From: JAHIKV01 sp963733145
Lineage (GTDB): Bacteria; Planctomycetota; Planctomycetia; Pirellulales; Thermoguttaceae
Assembly: GCA_963733145.1 (NCBI GenBank)
Contig: CAVTCJ010000001.1
Span: forward strand, 310,001 to 374,000
Length of the DNA stretch: 64,000 bases
Direction: 5' to 3'
Shown: positions 17,764 to 27,096 of the stretch, piece by piece
How the letters are laid out: every line of letters starts with the position of its first letter
Numbering within the stretch: the stretch's first letter is position 1
The notes under the pieces: generated by a model
The model's database searches: none
Told to the model about the DNA's origin: nothing
Seen by the model: the letters and a program-made list of their open reading frames with translations, nothing else
Translations under genes and position numbers: made by a program

Positions 17764-19139
17764 ATGCTCATGCTCCGTTTCTGCAGAAGGGCGTTTTTCA
17801 TTGCGATAGCCGGCACTTTGATCTTTTCGCCCCTCCGCGTCGAAGCGGCCGGCGGGCTTCGGATAGCCACCTTCCAAAGCAACATCACGCCGCCCTTGGG
17901 CCAGCCGCTGTTCACTTGCGAGGCGATCAAGACCGTCGAGTCGCCCCTGCTGGCCAAGGGGATCGTGCTCGAGGCCGACGGCAACCGCTACGTCCTCTGT
18001 GCGTTGGATTGGTGTACTCTCTCGGGCAGCACCTACGATTCGTTCCGCGCCGCGATTGCTTCGGCCGCAAAGACCGTCCCATCGCGGGTAGCGTTGCAAA
18101 CCGTCCACCAGCACACCGCCCCGATGGTCGACGGCGACGCCTGGAAGCTGTTGAAAGAGGCCGGCGTGCCCCAGTACCAACTCGATCCCAAGGTGGTCGA
18201 GGATATCGAAAGCCGCTTGGCCGACGCCGTACGGAAGTCGATCTCGCGGCTGGAGCCGTTCGACCGCGTGGGCACTGGCCAGGCCAAGGTCGATCGCGTC
18301 GCTTCCTGCCGGCGGGCGATTACGCCCGAGGGCAAGGTCGTCACGCGATACAGCACCTGCAAGGCCCCCGACATGCGCGCTTTGCCGGAGGGGATCATCG
18401 ACCCCTATCTGAAAACCATCACCTTCGCCCGCGGCGACAAACCCCTGGTCCGGCTGCACTACTACGCCACCCATCCGCAGACTCACTACGGCGACGGGCG
18501 AATCAGCCAGCGACTTCGTGGGCGACGTCCGCGAGCAGGTCGAAAAAAAGGAGGGCGTCTTTCAGATCTACTTCAACGGTTGCGGCGGCGACATCACCGT
18601 GGGCAAGTACAACGACGGCTCGAAACACTGCCGCGCAGGAGCTGACCGAGCGGCTGCTGGCCGGCATGGAGGCCTCGATCGCCTCGACCCGGCTGGTCCC
18701 GGCCGGTGCGGTATCCTGGCGGACCTATCCGCTGCAATTGGTGGTTCGGACCGATCCCGGCTTCACCTTGAGCGACTGCTTGACGCTGACGAACGACCCG
18801 AAGGCTAATCCGGTCCTGCGGATGTACAAGGGCGCCATCCGCGCGACGTTCATCAAACGGAGCGATCGGCCCATCGGAGTTTCCGCCTTGCAGATCGGCG
18901 ACGTTCACATCTTGAGCCTGCCGGGCGAACCGATGGTCTGTTTCCAGTTGTACGCGCAGAAATTGAGGCCCGCCGATTTCGTCGCCGTGGCCGGCTACGG
19001 CGACGGCGGGCCGGGATACCTCTGCCACAAATCGGCGTTTGCCGAGGGGGCCTACGAACCGACCTCCTCCAACACCACGTCCGAGACCGAGGAGCTGGTG
19101 GACAAGGCCCTCGACGCATCGTTGGGAAGCGACAAATGA
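17764..19139 (+). CDS. Secreted neutral-ceramidase-fold protein (two frameshifts)
   Basis: A signal peptide (1-28) is followed by a neutral/alkaline ceramidase-type domain. LRIATFQSNITPPLG is the N-terminal strand, QTVHQHTAP the first zinc ligands and HYYATHPQ the next. NGCGGDITVGKYN stands where true ceramidases carry the catalytic serine (GDVSPN-like). A C-terminal SLPGEPMVCFQLYAQ follows. The serine is absent, so the substrate is probably not ceramide. The frame breaks at about 18503-18512 and 18624-18638, each explained by one extra base; joined it gives ~458 residues. It is the full-length paralog of the upstream fragment. Confidence 0.75.
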
Positions 19140-19193
19140 ATTGAAGTCAACCACTCCGGAAATTTTAGCATTTTAGGCGTATGAAACAGACGT

Positions 19194-19318
19194 TCCTCGT
19201 TCCCACGCTCCGCGTGGGAACGCAGTGTCCGAACGCTCCGCGTTCGCTCCGGCTCTCGCCGCCGACGCGGAGCGTCGGGTCAGTGGGTTCCCATGCGGAA
19301 CATGGGAACCAGGAGTCT
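19194..19318. repeat. CCCACGCTCCGCGTGGGA-family palindromes
   Basis: CGTTCCCACGCTCCGCGTGG palindrome plus related pieces with GACGCGGAGCGTC and CCCATGCGGAACATGGG. Related copies at 25187-25238 and near 37107. Confidence 0.75.
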
Positions 19319-19382
19319 GAAATCAGTTCAGACGGATGAAGCGTTACGGAAAGAATTCAACCCCAAAGGGAGCTTACTCGCC

Positions 19383-20769
19383 ATGCAACGAAAAGCCAAC
19401 GATCGAAACACGGGTTCGCCGCGGCGCGACTTTCTGAAGACGACGGGCGCGGCCGCCGCGGCCGGGATGTATCTGGCCGGTTCCGCTTCCTCGGCGGTTT
19501 CCAAAGAGGCCGCTAAATCGGAAGCCCTCGCCGTGAGCGGCGGCCAGCCGGCGGTCACGTTTCCCAAGGCCAAGCAGCACGGCGTCTTTCGCTGGCCGCA
19601 ATACGGCCAAAGCGAGAAGGAGGTTGTCCGCGCCGCCTTGGACGGCGACCAGGGCAACTTCTACAAGTACTTGCCCCAGTTGGAAGCCAAGTGGCGGGAG
19701 TTCAACGGCGTTCCCTTCGCCAAAACGCACATGAACGGCAGCAGCGCGCTGCTGTCGATGTACTTCGCTTTGAACTATCCGCCGGGAACCGAGATCATGG
19801 TTCCCTCCTACACGTTTTTCAGCACCATTACCAGCATGAGGTTTTGGGGCATGGTGCCGGTGTTCATCGACATCAATCCCCGCACCGCCACGTTTGACGT
19901 GGAATATGCCAAGAAGGTGCTCAATCCGCGGGTCCGCGCCGTCGTGCCCATGCACTCGTGGGGGCTGCCCTGTGAACTGGACCACATCTGCGACTTCGCC
20001 AAGGAACACGGGCTGGACGTGCTCGAGGACTGTGCCCACGCCCACGGGGCATCGATGCAGGGCAAGAAAGTCGGCGCCTGGGGCCGAATGGGCATCTACA
20101 GCTTCCAGGCCACCAAGCCCCTGCCGGGCATCGAAGGCGGCATGGGCGTCTACCAGCGCCGCGAGGACTACGAGCGGGCGACCGTCCTCGGCCACTACGA
20201 GGCCGTCAGCGGCAATGCCCCGGCCTCGGCCGCCGGAGTCGCCGCCGACAGCCCCTACCGTAAGTACGACGGCACCGGGCTGGGCATGAAACTCCGCATG
20301 CACCCCCTGGCCGCCGTGCTGATCCTCAAACAGCTCGAGACGCTCGACAGCCGGAACGCGCTCGATCAACGCGCAAGTCCGCAGGCTCAACGACCGGATC
20401 TGCCAGTTGCCGGGCCTCTCCGAGCCGGTTTGCCGCAAAGACCAGGATCGCGTGTACTATGACGGCAACCTGGTCTTCTTCGACGAGGCCAAGGCCGGCA
20501 TTTCGCGGGCGGCGGCGGTTCGAGCGCTGCAAGCCGAGGGCGTGGGGCTCTCCGTATGGGAGTATCCCGAAAACCATAAATGCACGATTTACTCCGAGCC
20601 GCAATGGTGGCATCACCCCATCGATCTGCCCAAGGTCCTGCCCGGCACCGATGAAGTCAACGCCCGGGCGGTCAATCTGGCACTGCCGCGTCAGGAAGTG
20701 CCCGAGTTGATCGACCAGTACATCGCCGCCTTCGAGAAAGTCTGGGCGCATCGGAAAGAGTTGGCATAG
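19383..20769 (+). CDS. Tat-exported DegT/DnrJ-family PLP protein (one frameshift)
   Basis: The N-terminus has a Tat signal (SPRRDFLKTTGAAAAAG). It is followed by an aspartate-aminotransferase-type fold of the DegT family: NGSSALLSMYFAL (PLP phosphate site), EDCAHAHG (PLP-ring Asp) and FQATKPLPGIEGG with the Schiff-base Lys245. Family members transaminate keto-sugars using PLP, normally in the cytoplasm; Tat export would carry the folded holoenzyme out. AAGGGAG upstream supports ATG 19383. The frame breaks at about 20361-20366 (one extra base in GCTCGATC); joined it gives ~461 residues. Confidence 0.8.
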
Positions 20770-20817
20770 CATCGCCGGATATTGGAGCTGAGTCGTTTAT
20801 TGATCGTCAGAATAGGA

Positions 20818-20905
20818 ATGCAACACCGTTTAGCAGCCGCCGGCACGGCGGCTTGCGGCGGAGCCAGGGCCGTCGTTCCGACGGCCGCTAAACGATTGTT
20901 GCATT
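20818..20905. repeat. GTTTAGCGGCCG-family palindrome
   Basis: ATGCAACACCGTTTAGCAGC on the left and GCCGCTAAACGATTGTTGCA on the right are inverted. Related copies at 29011-29097, 39592-39680 and 53051-53120. Confidence 0.8.
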
Positions 20906-20949
20906 GCTTATCCGAGAATCAATAGCAGCCCGTTGAATAAGTCAAATGT

Positions 20950-20977
20950 TGGGGTGGCAGTTGTACTGCCACCCTAA
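20950..20977. repeat. Small perfect hairpin
   Basis: GGGTGGCAGT-TGT-ACTGCCACCC-type palindrome upstream of the next gene. The rest of 20770-21039 is repeat or featureless. Confidence 0.6.
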
Positions 20978-21039
20978 CGACGAAACGTGTGTTTCTTCCG
21001 ACTAACGATGGTTCTCCACCCATAACAGGAAATCACATC

Positions 21040-22404
21040 ATGCAGGGAATAATTCTGGCGCTGCTGGCGTTCGGCGTGGCGGGGGGATCGGGCGGGTTCA
21101 AGGCCGGCGTGGCCCGCAAAGTCATCACGCCTACCGAGTCAGTCTGGATGTCGGGCTACGCCGCCCGCACAAAACCTTCGGAAGGCGTCCTCCACGATCT
21201 GTGGGCCAAGGCCCTGACGTTGGAGGACGCGCAAGGCCGCCGCGTGGTGATTGTCACCATCGACCTGATCGGCCTGCCGCGCGAGGTCTCCGAGGCGATC
21301 GCCGCCCGGGTGAAGAAAAAATACGGCCTGGAACGCGGGCAACTGGTGCTCAATGCGTCGCACACCCATTCCGGGCCGATCGTCTGGTCGAATCTGGAGT
21401 CGATGTTCGACGGCGACGCCCGCGATCGCCAGCGGTTGATCGACTACCAGCGGCGGTTGATCGACGCGGTAGTCGAAGTCGTGGGCGAATCTCTGGCCGA
21501 TCTCAGCCCGGCGACGCTGGCGGTCGGCCACGGTTCGGCCGGCTTCGCCGCCAACCGCCGGGTCCCCACCGAGAAGGGGTTCGTGTTTGGAGTGAACCCC
21601 GCCGGACCGGTCGATCACGACGTCCCGGTGCTGAAGGTTGCCGGTCCGGACGGCAAGTTGCGGGCGGTGCTGTTCGGCTATGCCTGCCACAATACGACCC
21701 TGGGAGCGAACTGCTATAAGATCAACGGCGATTACGCCGGCTTCGCGCAGATCGACCTGGAAAAGGCCCATCCCGGAGCGACGGCGATGTTCCTCCAGCT
21801 TTGCGGCGCCGACCAGAATCCGCAACCCCGCGGCACGATGGAACTGGCGGAGAAGCACGGCCGGGAACTGGCCGACGCGGTTGGGCGCGTGCTGGACGGT
21901 CCACTGAAGCCGGTGCAGCCCGCCATCCGCACGGTTTACGAGGAAGTCAAACTGGAGTTGGCCCACAAGGATCGGACCGCCTTCGAGCAGGAGGCCAAGA
22001 GCAGCGACCGCTACCGCCGGGATCGCGCGAAAACCGTTCTCGCAGCGTTGGACGCCGGCCGGGACGTGTGGCACGTGTCTGAACCGGTCCAGGTCGTCGG
22101 CCTGGGCGACAAGCTGGCGCTGGTCGCCTTGGGCGGCGAGGTGGTGGTCGATTACTCGCTCCGCCTGAAGCGCGAGTGTCCGCAAACGGACCTGATCGTC
22201 GCCGGCTACACCAACGACGTGATGTGCTACATTCCGTCGCGGCGCGTGCTCCGCGAGGGCGGCTATGAGCCGGATTCCAGCATGATATACTACGGCAAAG
22301 CGGGGCCCTTCGCCGAAAACGTCGAGGAAACGCTGATCGCCGCCTGCCGGCGGCTCCTCGCGCGGACGGGAGTTCAGCCGCTTGACAAGCAAGATAGGAA
22401 ATAA
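21040..22404 (+). CDS. Secreted neutral-ceramidase-fold protein
   Basis: 454 residues, intact. A short N-terminal hydrophobic segment (ILALLAFGVAGG) suggests export. Motifs: NASHTHSGP (zinc His pair), FGYACHNTTLG (zinc His) and FLQLCGADQNPQPRG in the position of the catalytic loop, again without the ceramidase serine motif. GGYEPDSSMIYYGKAGPF lies near the C-terminus. AGGA at 21027-21030 supports ATG 21040 over the longer in-frame start at 20989. Its TAA is followed at once by AAGGAG and the next ATG, so it is co-transcribed with the second DegT gene. Confidence 0.85.
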   Translation: MQGIILALLAFGVAGGSGGFKAGVARKVITPTESVWMSGYAARTKPSEGVLHDLWAKALTLEDAQGRRVVIVTIDLIGLPREVSEAIAARVKKKYGLERGQLVLNASHTHSGPIVWSNLESMFDGDARDRQRLIDYQRRLIDAVVEVVGESLADLSPATLAVGHGSAGFAANRRVPTEKGFVFGVNPAGPVDHDVPVLKVAGPDGKLRAVLFGYACHNTTLGANCYKINGDYAGFAQIDLEKAHPGATAMFLQLCGADQNPQPRGTMELAEKHGRELADAVGRVLDGPLKPVQPAIRTVYEEVKLELAHKDRTAFEQEAKSSDRYRRDRAKTVLAALDAGRDVWHVSEPVQVVGLGDKLALVALGGEVVVDYSLRLKRECPQTDLIVAGYTNDVMCYIPSRRVLREGGYEPDSSMIYYGKAGPFAENVEETLIAACRRLLARTGVQPLDKQDRK

Positions 22405-22414
22405 GGAGACAACC

Positions 22415-23755
22415 ATGCACGACTCCTTGAATCGTCGTCGTTTCGTGGCGACCACGGCCGCGGCCGGCCTGAGCCTGACGCTGGGGGGCGCGGCAATCGC
22501 CGCTCCAACGGACAAGCTGGCATTGTTGGGCGGAAAGCCCGTTCGAACCAAGCCCTTTCCCTCCTGGCCGAAAATGGATCGGCTCGAGGACCAGGCCCTG
22601 CTGGATGTGCTCCACAGCGGCAAGTGGTTTCGCGGCGGCGCCCGCCGCGTGGACGCTTTTGAAGAGTCCTTCGCCCGGCTGATGGGAGCGAAGCATTGCA
22701 TCGCCACCAACGGAGGCACCACCGCGCTGATCGCCTCGCTGGGAGCTTTGGGAATCGGGCCGGGCGACGAAGTGATCGTCACACCTTACACGTTCATCGC
22801 CAGCATCACGTCGATCATGATGCACTTCGCCCTGCCGATCTTCGTCGACGTTGATCCGGAGACCTTCCTGATCGACGCCCAGCGGATCGAAGCGGCCGTC
22901 ACCGATCGGACCGCGGCGATCATGCCGGTGCATATCGGCGGCAGCGTGTCGGACATGGACGCCGTTCTGGCCGCGGCCAAGCGGCACAATCTGCCGGTGA
23001 TCGAGGACGCCTGTCAGGCCCATCTGGCCGAGTGGCGGGGCCGCAAAGCAGGATCGCTGGGGACGCTCGGCTGTTTCAGCTTCCAGGTCTCGAAAAACCT
23101 CTGCTCCGGCGAAGGCGGCGCGATCCTCGCGGAAGACGGCGATCTGGCCGAGAAAATCTTCGCCTTCCACAACAACTGCCGGGCAAGGAAAGTCGACAGC
23201 TACAACTTTACGTATACGCCCACCCGAGCCGCCAATTTCCGCATGACCGAGTTCCAGGGCGCCCTGCTGTCGGCCCAGATGACCCGGCTGGAGCGGCACG
23301 CCCGAATCCGCGACGACAACGCCAAGTATCTCACCGGCCTGTTGCGCGAGATCCCCGGCGTGACGCCGGCCAGATTGCACGACGGCTGCACGCGCAACGC
23401 CTGGCATCTGTTCATGTTCCGCTACAATGCCGACGAGTTTGCCGGATTGCCGAAGGGCAAGTTCCGCGACGCGCTCAGCGCCGAAGGCATTCCCAGCAGC
23501 GGCGGCTACGAGCCGGTGCCCTGGGCGGCGATGATCGCGGAGGTCTTCGGCTCGCGCGGCGGCCGGCGCGTGTTTTCCGAGAAGGAACTCGCCGGATGGT
23601 CCGAGCGTTGCCCGGTTCCCAACCACGAGAAGACCTGCCGTGACGCCGTTTGGTTCACGCAGAACATGCTCCTGGGCGCCCGCAGCGACATGGACCAGAT
23701 AGCCGAGGCCATTCGCAAGATCCGCACTCACGCCGGAGAACTGGCCAAATCCTGA
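22415..23755 (+). CDS. Tat-exported DegT/DnrJ-family PLP protein
   Basis: 446 residues, intact. Tat signal NRRRFVATTAAAGLSL at the N-terminus. The DegT fold shows TNGGTTALIASLGAL (phosphate site), IEDACQAHLAEW (PLP Asp) and FQVSKNLCSGEGG with Schiff-base Lys227. It resembles aminotransferases that act on scyllo-inosose or keto-sugars, but the substrate is unknown. AAGGAG overlaps the stop of the preceding gene, giving tight coupling. With the DegT gene at 19383 this makes two exported PLP proteins in one cluster; they share fold but are quite different in sequence. Confidence 0.85.
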   Translation: MHDSLNRRRFVATTAAAGLSLTLGGAAIAAPTDKLALLGGKPVRTKPFPSWPKMDRLEDQALLDVLHSGKWFRGGARRVDAFEESFARLMGAKHCIATNGGTTALIASLGALGIGPGDEVIVTPYTFIASITSIMMHFALPIFVDVDPETFLIDAQRIEAAVTDRTAAIMPVHIGGSVSDMDAVLAAAKRHNLPVIEDACQAHLAEWRGRKAGSLGTLGCFSFQVSKNLCSGEGGAILAEDGDLAEKIFAFHNNCRARKVDSYNFTYTPTRAANFRMTEFQGALLSAQMTRLERHARIRDDNAKYLTGLLREIPGVTPARLHDGCTRNAWHLFMFRYNADEFAGLPKGKFRDALSAEGIPSSGGYEPVPWAAMIAEVFGSRGGRRVFSEKELAGWSERCPVPNHEKTCRDAVWFTQNMLLGARSDMDQIAEAIRKIRTHAGELAKS

Positions 23756-23790
23756 GAGCACTACTCCATTATTTTACGGGAGATTTCAAC

Positions 23791-25177
23791 ATGCCTTCGC
23801 AGAATGTGAACTTCCCGAGGCGTTTCCGATGGTTGTCGCTGGGGCTTGTAATTCTGCTGCCGGCGGCGGCGCTCGCGGCGGATCGGACTGATTCGGCCCC
23901 CAAATTGACCGCCGAATCTTTCGACTCGGGCTTCAAGTACGCACATGACACCTACAACGGCATGGGCGTGGGCAGCGACGGCAAAATCTACTACTGCCTC
24001 TGCAGCGACAAGTATGACGTCGCCGGCCGCATCTATAGTTTCGATCCCGCGACGAAGAAGATCGAGTTCGTCGGCGACCTGACCGAAGCCTGCGGCGAAA
24101 AGGGGATGAAAGCCGTCGCCCAGGGCAAGGTTCACACCAACTTTGTCGAGTCGCAGGGGAAACTCTATTTCTCCACCCACAACGGCTACTACGTTATCAA
24201 AGACGACAAGGAAGTGATCGGCCCGCCGCCGGAAGGCTGGAAGCCGTATCAAGGCGGCCACTTTCTCTCCTACGACCTGGCCACGGGCAAATTCGAGGAC
24301 TACGGCATTCCCCTCCGGGGCGAAGGCATCATCACCATCGGCATGGACACCGCGCGGGGCCGGCTCTACGGCATCACCTGGCCCACCGCCCATTTCGTCA
24401 GCTACGATCTGGCGACCAAGGAGACGAAAGACATGGGGCCGACGTGCCTCGACGGCGAAGCCGGCCGCGGCCGGCGCTATCGCACCATCTGCCGCGCCTT
24501 TGCCATCGATCCGACCGACGGCTCGGTCTATTTCACCAACGGCGACGGCGACATCCTCCGCTACGACTACGAGCGGGAAAAGATCGAAACCCTCAAGGGA
24601 GACAACCTGCGGAAGGACTATTTCGGCCTCTACGATCCGACCTCGCCGGGGCACATGGGCTATAATTGGCGGCAGATCGTCTGGCACCCGGCCGACAAGT
24701 GCTTTTACGGCGTTCATGGCAATTCCGGCTACCTCTTCCGCTTCGATCCCCGCGCCCGCCGCGTGACCGTGCTCGATCGGCTCACTTCGTTGCCCTCGAA
24801 GCGGAGCGGCATGTTCGACGAGTTCAGCTACGGATACCTGGGCTTCACGCTGGGTCCCGACGGCCGCACGCTGTACTACCTGACCGGCGGCGCCGATCTA
24901 CGTCAACGGCCGGCGGCTGGCCGGCAAGGACAGCACCGGCAAGGGCGAAGCCAAGGGCCTCGAAGACCTGCACCTGATTACCTACGACATCCCCACGGAA
25001 AAGTACATCGACCACGGCGCGGTATTCATGGACGACGGCCAGCGGCCGCTGTACGTCAATTCGATCGCCGTGGACAAGGACGGCAACGTCTACACGCTCT
25101 GCCGCATCAACCGCGGCGGCCACGTCGTCGCCGACCTGATCCGCATTCCCACGGAATCCATCAAACTCGAACATTAA
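23791..25177 (+). CDS. Secreted beta-propeller protein (one frameshift)
   Basis: Signal peptide (WLSLGLVILLPAAALAA), then repeated blades of the type GVGSDGKIYYCLCSD, GIITIGMDTARGRLYGITW, AFAIDPTDGSVYFTN and SIAVDKDGNVYTLCR. This indicates an SMP-30/NHL-like propeller of about 460 residues. Such proteins are lactonases, dehydrogenase-like enzymes or binding scaffolds; no specific activity can be assigned. GGGAG upstream supports ATG 23791. The frame breaks at about 24891-24896 (one extra base in GCGCCGATCTACG). It follows the DegT gene by 35 bases. Confidence 0.75.
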
Positions 25178-25186
25178 ACCACCCCT

Positions 25187-25238
25187 GGTTCCCATGCTCC
25201 GCATGGGAACCGACTTGCCCCGACGCTCCGCGTCGGCG
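25187..25238. repeat. CCCATGCTCCGCATGGGA palindrome and CCGACGCTCCGCGTCGG
   Basis: Two short perfect palindromes side by side, related to 19194-19318. Confidence 0.75.
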
Positions 25239-25253
25239 GGGATATATATTTTT

Positions 25254-25401
25254 GGGGTGCGTGAAACGCACCAGATAAGAGTTGGCGGCGGCGGCCGATT
25301 GACCACGCAGAAAGGCTTTGATATGGCTTCGCATCTTATGTCCGCAATCAGCATCAGATTTGCCGCTCGTGCGCTCCGCCGGTGCGTTTCACGCACCCTA
25401 C
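25254..25401. repeat. Element with GGGTGCGTGAAACGCACC ends
   Basis: GGGGTGCGTGAAACGCACC at the left is inverted as GGTGCGTTTCACGCACCC at the right. The right half lies inside the next gene and encodes part of its N-terminus. Confidence 0.7.
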
Positions 25402-26240
25402 TGACTGCATCACTGCTCTGTGCGATCGGTTTCGCATGCGCGGCACAAGCCGCCGACGGGGCCAAACCGGCCCGGCTGGAAAATCCCCTGGGGTTGAGGC
25501 TGGTGAACTACGGCCGCTACGAGGCGGACGGCTGGACGCACCTCCCTTCGCTGGGAATGCACTATGTCTTTCTGAACGTTCCCGCGGCCGATCAGGTCGC
25601 CGCGCTGAAAAAGCGGCTCGCCGAGCATCATCTCCGGTCGGTGGTCCTGCACGGCGAGACCGACCTGGGGCGAGAATCGAGCGTCGACGAATTGGCCGCC
25701 CAATTGGCCGTCTGCGAGAAGATGGGCGTCAAATACATGTTCCTCTCGCCGAAACATACCGGCGTGAGCAAGGAGGTGGCCTGCGAGCGGTTGCGTAGGG
25801 CGGGCGACATCGCCCGAAAGCACGGCGTCGTCATCGCCCTGGAAACCCATCCCGACATGGGCGCCAATGCCGCCGAACATCTTGAAACCATGCGCCGGAT
25901 CAACCATCCCAACGTGCGAGTGAACTTCGACACCGGCAACATCACCTTCTACAACCGCGGGACCGACGCCGTCTCCGAGTTGAAAAAAATCATCGGCTAC
26001 GTCGCCACGGTGGAGTTAAAGGACCACGACGGCAAGTACATGGATTGGAACTTTCCCACGCTGGGAAAAGGCGTGGTCGATTTCCCCGGCGTCCTGAAGG
26101 TGCTGGAGGAGCACAATTACCGCGGCCCGATCACCATCGAGGTCGAAGGTGTTCACGGCGTCGAGATGAACGAGGCCCAGACGAAACGCTACATCGCCGA
26201 TTCGGTCAAGTACATCCAGTCGCTGGGTAATTTCCGCTAA
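25323..26240 (+). CDS. Exported sugar isomerase/epimerase-like TIM barrel
   Basis: 305 residues. Export signal ASLLCAIGFACAAQAAD near residue 45 is preceded by an unusually long, Arg-rich N-terminus that the flanking repeat encodes. The rest is a xylose-isomerase-like/AP-endonuclease-2 TIM barrel: VVIALETHPDMG and VRVNFDTGNITFYN (metal ligands), VELKDHDGKYMDWNFP and ITIEVEGVHG. These enzymes isomerise or epimerise sugars or inositols using a divalent metal. AAAGG lies 9 bases before ATG 25323. Clustering with exported DegT proteins suggests a shared sugar pathway outside the cytoplasm. Confidence 0.75.
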   Translation: MASHLMSAISIRFAARALRRCVSRTLLTASLLCAIGFACAAQAADGAKPARLENPLGLRLVNYGRYEADGWTHLPSLGMHYVFLNVPAADQVAALKKRLAEHHLRSVVLHGETDLGRESSVDELAAQLAVCEKMGVKYMFLSPKHTGVSKEVACERLRRAGDIARKHGVVIALETHPDMGANAAEHLETMRRINHPNVRVNFDTGNITFYNRGTDAVSELKKIIGYVATVELKDHDGKYMDWNFPTLGKGVVDFPGVLKVLEEHNYRGPITIEVEGVHGVEMNEAQTKRYIADSVKYIQSLGNFR

Positions 26241-26245
26241 GCAAT

Positions 26246-26442
26246 TGTAGGAGGCGACTCCCGTCGCCGACAGCGCAAGATTACGGTCCCCTCTCCCTTT
26301 GGGAGAGGGTTAGGGTGAGGGCCGTTTTGGGCTCCAGTTGACGGAGAACCGCGAGCCGCCCTCACCCCCGGCCCCTCTCCCAAAGGGAGAGGGGAGATTT
26401 TTTGAAACGACTTTCGATCGGCGACAGGAGTCGCCTCCTACA
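26246..26442. repeat. Nested palindromes (GGAGGCGACTCC and CTCTCCCTTTGGGAGAG families)
   Basis: The outer arms TAGGAGGCGACTCCCGTCGC and GCGACAGGAGTCGCCTCCTA enclose two copies of the CCCCTCTCCC/GGGAGAGGGG palindrome. One repeat family has apparently inserted in another. Confidence 0.85.
26372..26403 (+). terminator. Intrinsic-terminator-like hairpin
   Basis: CCCCTCTCCC-AAA-GGGAGAGGGG is a ten-pair stem, followed by AGATTTTTT. It is provided by the repeat cluster and lies downstream of the isomerase-like gene. Confidence 0.5.
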
Positions 26443-26465
26443 GGGAGTCTAGGGAGACCGCAAGC

Positions 26466-27032
26466 ATGAATCGCGACCAAGCTCTGACTCAGCTCCACGC
26501 CTGGACCAAGACCGATTCCTTGCTCAAGCACGCCCGGGCCGTGGAGATCGTGATGCGGGCGGCGGCCGAAAAGTACGGCGAGCCGGGCGCCGACCCCGAA
26601 GCCTGGGCCGTCGCCGGCCTGCTGCACGACGCCGACTACGAACAGTGGCCCGAGGATCATCCCCGGCGGATCGTCGATTGGCTCCGGGCGCAGGGAGAGG
26701 AAACCGTCGCCGACGCCGTCGTCTTTCATCGGAATGAGCCGGGCGTGCAACCCAAGGGGATGATGGACAAGTCCCTGCTGGCCTGCGACGAGCTGGCCGG
26801 TTTCGTCGTCGCCTGCTCGCTGGTCCGGCCCGAAGGCGTCGCCACCCTGACGCCGAAGAGCGTGAAAAAGAAGCTCAAGGACAAAGCCTTCGCGGCCAAG
26901 GTGGATCGGCAAGTCATTCAGCAGGGCGTCGAGCTGCTGGGCGTCGAGGCGACGGACCACATTCAATTTGTGATCGACGCGCTGAAGCCATACGCCGCGG
27001 AGTTGGGCATCGCCGGCACGGCAAACAGTTGA
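26466..27032 (+). CDS. HD-domain hydrolase
   Basis: 188 residues. HARAVE, LLHDADYE and VVFHRN supply the His/Asp ligands of the HD metal-dependent phosphohydrolase fold. It probably hydrolyses a nucleotide or other phosphate ester in the cytoplasm; the substrate is unknown. GGGAG sits just before the start. It heads a run of three small cytoplasmic genes. Confidence 0.75.
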   Translation: MNRDQALTQLHAWTKTDSLLKHARAVEIVMRAAAEKYGEPGADPEAWAVAGLLHDADYEQWPEDHPRRIVDWLRAQGEETVADAVVFHRNEPGVQPKGMMDKSLLACDELAGFVVACSLVRPEGVATLTPKSVKKKLKDKAFAAKVDRQVIQQGVELLGVEATDHIQFVIDALKPYAAELGIAGTANS

Positions 27033-27096
27033 CCATAAAGCCGCGTAGGGCGCGTGAAATGCACCGGGCACAACTGTCGGACGAAGGAGACCTGAC

